Positions 61,998 to 64,000 of a stretch of 64,000 bases of DNA are shown one piece after another. Origin of the DNA: Cetobacterium sp. 8H. GTDB taxonomy: Bacteria > Fusobacteriota > Fusobacteriia > Fusobacteriales > Fusobacteriaceae. Location of the stretch: the NCBI RefSeq assembly GCF_014250675.1, contig NZ_JACHTG010000003.1, positions 62,001-126,000 of the forward strand. Direction: 5' to 3'. Position 1 is the stretch's first letter. Each line of letters opens with the position of its first letter. A model generated the notes under the pieces. The model worked only from the letters and a program-made list of their open reading frames with translations, did no database searches and was not told where the DNA came from. Made by a program: the position numbers and the translations under genes.

Positions 61998-63791
61998 TTA
62001 ATCTCTTTTAGATAATAGATTTAAAAAGTATAAGACCATAGATTTTTTTTCTTCTGAGACATTGTTTTGAATAAAATTTCTAACAAAAGCCTTATGAATT
62101 GTTTTTTCCGCTTTCACCTCCATTTCAAAAATTTTAATTAATTTATCTCGACTTTCTGTACTCATAAGATTAATAAAAGCAAAAAATTCCTCTTTGCTTT
62201 GGTCTTCCCAAACCTTTTTTTCTAGAGTATCACTTAAGGTATAGTAACTTTTTATTTTTTTGTGATGTCTTAGAATATCATCAGTTGTAATCTCCCTATC
62301 TAAAGGAATTCCAACTCTTTCATATTGTTCAATGGGAGCTTCAGACTCAAGCATAATCTTTTTCATCCCTTGGAGCATGTATTTTTCTATCTCATAATCT
62401 TTTAAGATATTAGATTGTTTTGGATCTTTTGAAATGTCATATAATCTAGTTCCAAATCTAAAATGTTGATTGAAGCCTTTAACAGGTATTTTTAAAACAT
62501 TACACCCCTTTGTAAAATTAAATCCTTTAACAAATTCAGCATCTTTCAACTCATCAATAGAGAATCTAGATTTTATATGTGTTGGCATTAGAGTATATTC
62601 AAAAAGTGGACTATTTTCTAAAGTTTCAGGCCCTCTCATATACACATATCGTCCATCAGTACAATTGATTTGATTCCCATGCCATCCAATGAGAGCAAAA
62701 TCTCTAATTTTTTGATCACTTTCCAAAGTATTCTTTAAAACTTTTCCCTGCATATCCTTTGTTGGAGTAATACCAAAGAATTCAAGGATAGTAGGTGCAA
62801 GATCAATAAATTGAACTAAAGAGTCTCTTTGTTCACCTTTTTTTCCTATACGGGGATCCCAGATGAAAAGAGGAGTATTTATTATTTCATTATATGCAGG
62901 CATCATATTTTTAGCCCACCAATTATGTTCCCCAAGTAAGAAGCCATGATCTGTACAAACAATAAGCATAGTATCATTCCACATCTTATGTTTATCCATG
63001 AGATCTAATACTTTTCCTAAACTGTTGTCACATTTAGAGAGAAGAGCAGCATATTTATATTTAAGATTATCTTTATCCACCTCATTTTCTGTAACTGGAT
63101 GATAATCTGGCCAATCTAAATCTCTTTTTTTGATTTTATCTTCATATAATCTATCATACTCTTCAGGAACTAAAAATGGTTCATGGGGATCAAAAGATTC
63201 TATTTGTAAAAACCAATTTTCTTTTTCATGATTATTTTCAATAAATTCAAGCCCCAAATCAAAGGTTTTAGATTGAGGGTAATCTTCCTCTTTTTTGAAA
63301 AGTTGTCTATTTTTCCACTCTTGATCCCATATATCTGAAAGTTTCTCTCTAGAAGGAAGAAAAAGTCTTTGTGGAGCTTTAGCATCCTTTGGTACTTCAA
63401 CTTTTCCAACAAAACCTTTCCAAGGGTCTCCTTCTTGTCCTCTTATAATTTCCCATGTTGAATACCTATTGTGGTATGTTGCTCCGCCATCAGCCCAATA
63501 AAGATGGTGATCGCTAATTAAATGTGTAAAAATTCCATTGTTTTTTAGAAGCTCTGGCATAGAATCATCAAATGGTTCTAATGGTCCCCAACTTCTGTGA
63601 AGAAAATTATAACGTCCAGTGTGTAACTCTCTTCTAGCGGGCATACAAGGTAAGCTTCCAGCGTAACAATTTTGGAACTGAATAGCATGTTCTGCAAGTC
63701 TTGTAAAATTATCTGCCTTAACCCAATCATTACCATATGATGGTAAAAAATTTCGATTTAATGAATCAAACATAAGCATTATTACCTTCAA
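61998..63791 (-). CDS. Cysteine-type sulfatase
   Basis: Alkaline-phosphatase-superfamily sulfatase, 597 residues, no signal peptide, so cytoplasmic. Metal Asp in MLMFDSLNR (Asp9); the formylglycine site CMPARRELHTG with Cys49 fits C-x-P-S/A-R-x3-x-T-G; a second metal site is VCTDHGFLLGEHNWWAKN. Cys49 would need conversion by an anaerobic sulfatase-maturating enzyme, which is not in the window. TTG 63791 is the start (GGGAGG 8 nt upstream). First gene of an operon with tctCBA, so its substrate is imported by that transporter. Confidence 0.9.
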   Translation of the reverse strand: MKVIMLMFDSLNRNFLPSYGNDWVKADNFTRLAEHAIQFQNCYAGSLPCMPARRELHTGRYNFLHRSWGPLEPFDDSMPELLKNNGIFTHLISDHHLYWADGGATYHNRYSTWEIIRGQEGDPWKGFVGKVEVPKDAKAPQRLFLPSREKLSDIWDQEWKNRQLFKKEEDYPQSKTFDLGLEFIENNHEKENWFLQIESFDPHEPFLVPEEYDRLYEDKIKKRDLDWPDYHPVTENEVDKDNLKYKYAALLSKCDNSLGKVLDLMDKHKMWNDTMLIVCTDHGFLLGEHNWWAKNMMPAYNEIINTPLFIWDPRIGKKGEQRDSLVQFIDLAPTILEFFGITPTKDMQGKVLKNTLESDQKIRDFALIGWHGNQINCTDGRYVYMRGPETLENSPLFEYTLMPTHIKSRFSIDELKDAEFVKGFNFTKGCNVLKIPVKGFNQHFRFGTRLYDISKDPKQSNILKDYEIEKYMLQGMKKIMLESEAPIEQYERVGIPLDREITTDDILRHHKKIKSYYTLSDTLEKKVWEDQSKEEFFAFINLMSTESRDKLIKIFEMEVKAEKTIHKAFVRNFIQNNVSEEKKSMVLYFLNLLSKRD

Positions 63792-63807
63792 AATGTTATC
63801 CTCCCGT

Positions 63808-63962
63808 TAATTATTTAATTATTTTAAATAATAATTTATTATAATAAACAATAAATATTATAGGTTTAAACCATTTATTTGTATGAGTATAATTTTTTAT
63901 TTTCAAAAAGTCAAGAGTAATTTAAATAATTATTTAATTTTTTTAAATAATTATGTTATAAT
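63808..63962. promoter_or_regulatory. Divergent promoter region with repeated TTATTTAA boxes
   Basis: A perfect palindrome TTAAATAATTATTTAA (63922-63937), a further half copy TTAAATAATTAT (63943-63954), and related TTATTTAA/TTTAAATAAT copies at 63811-63832 near the sulfatase start. A plus-strand extended -10 TGTTATAAT (63954-63962) overlaps the last copy. Looks like an operator cluster controlling both directions; very AT-rich, so some repetition is expected by chance. Confidence 0.5.
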
Positions 63963-63992
63963 AGATTTAAAAAATAATAAAGGGGTGATTTT

Positions 63993-64000
63993 ATGAAACA
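63993..64000 (+). CDS. Start of a gene cut by the right edge
   Basis: ATG 63993 follows AGGGGTG at 5-7 nt and a strong extended -10 promoter. Only two codons (Met-Lys) and two bases are visible, so the product is unknown. Its divergent position suggests a regulator or transporter of the sulfatase operon. Confidence 0.55.

Noticed and set aside
1-64000. CRISPR arrays, prophage, integrases, complete insertion sequences
   Set aside because: No regularly spaced repeats, transposase, integrase or phage structural genes were found on either strand.

Overview
The window is an AT-rich bacterial chromosome segment with tightly packed operons, strong AGGAGG ribosome sites and some GTG/TTG starts. An anaerobic sulfite reductase operon, an NSS-type amino-acid transporter, PTS and TctABC uptake systems, a peptidoglycan-sugar operon and an anaerobic formate dehydrogenase together suggest a fermentative, strictly anaerobic Fusobacteriota member (Fusobacterium/Cetobacterium-like). 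This is inferred from gene content and protein style only. No prophage, complete insertion sequence, CRISPR array or rRNA gene was seen.

Layout. 1-2543: asrA-asrB-asrC (minus; asrC cut by the window edge). 2681-5916: deoA-deoC-Crp/Fnr regulator-DUF1456 (minus). 6034-11156: divergent Crp/Fnr regulator, iron alcohol dehydrogenase, multi-cluster molybdenum formate dehydrogenase and nitroreductase. 11267-15924: GIY-YIG protein, then a MalX/MalY-like PTS operon with its PRD regulator. 16151-21640: amino-acid permease, NlpC/P60, aromatic-acid-exporter-like protein, initiator tRNA, MATE, GNAT and a small ORF. 21742-23343: sodium-dependent transporter behind a tryptophan-rich leader peptide and terminator. 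23427-30718: RelA/SpoT synthetase, small zinc protein, Usp, MprF-like protein, rhodanese, NADP reductase-like protein, 7-alpha-hydroxysteroid dehydrogenase-like SDR, DUF1622, and a secreted FMN-binding protein. 30879-40183: rbsKDACB and a second sugar ABC operon with a ROK kinase. 40404-42711: moeA and a mobA-mobB fusion, which can supply the molybdenum cofactor for the formate dehydrogenase. 42736-49769: glycogen phosphorylase, YfcC transporter and PepD (minus) opposite malQ (plus). 50686-55213: unknown CXXCH protein divergent from murR-like/murQ/murP-like genes. 56134-57170: a small zone of gene decay (NhaC remnant, start-less methyltransferase, poly-G tracts). 57175-64000: unknown protein, exported MsrB, small lipoprotein, and a sulfatase-tctCBA operon with a divergent gene starting at the right edge.

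The most notable signal is at 23076-23343. A good promoter drives a 25-codon leader peptide ending Phe-Trp-Trp-Trp-Pro-stop. It is followed by mutually exclusive RNA pairings and an intrinsic terminator directly before the ribosome site of an NSS transporter. This has the architecture of a tryptophan-sensing attenuator and predicts that the transporter carries tryptophan. Other points: two genes whose Shine-Dalgarno is separated from the start codon by a hairpin, several perfect palindromic operators at divergent promoters, a sulfatase coupled to a tripartite tricarboxylate transporter, and an orphan CXXCH protein beside the MurNAc operon.
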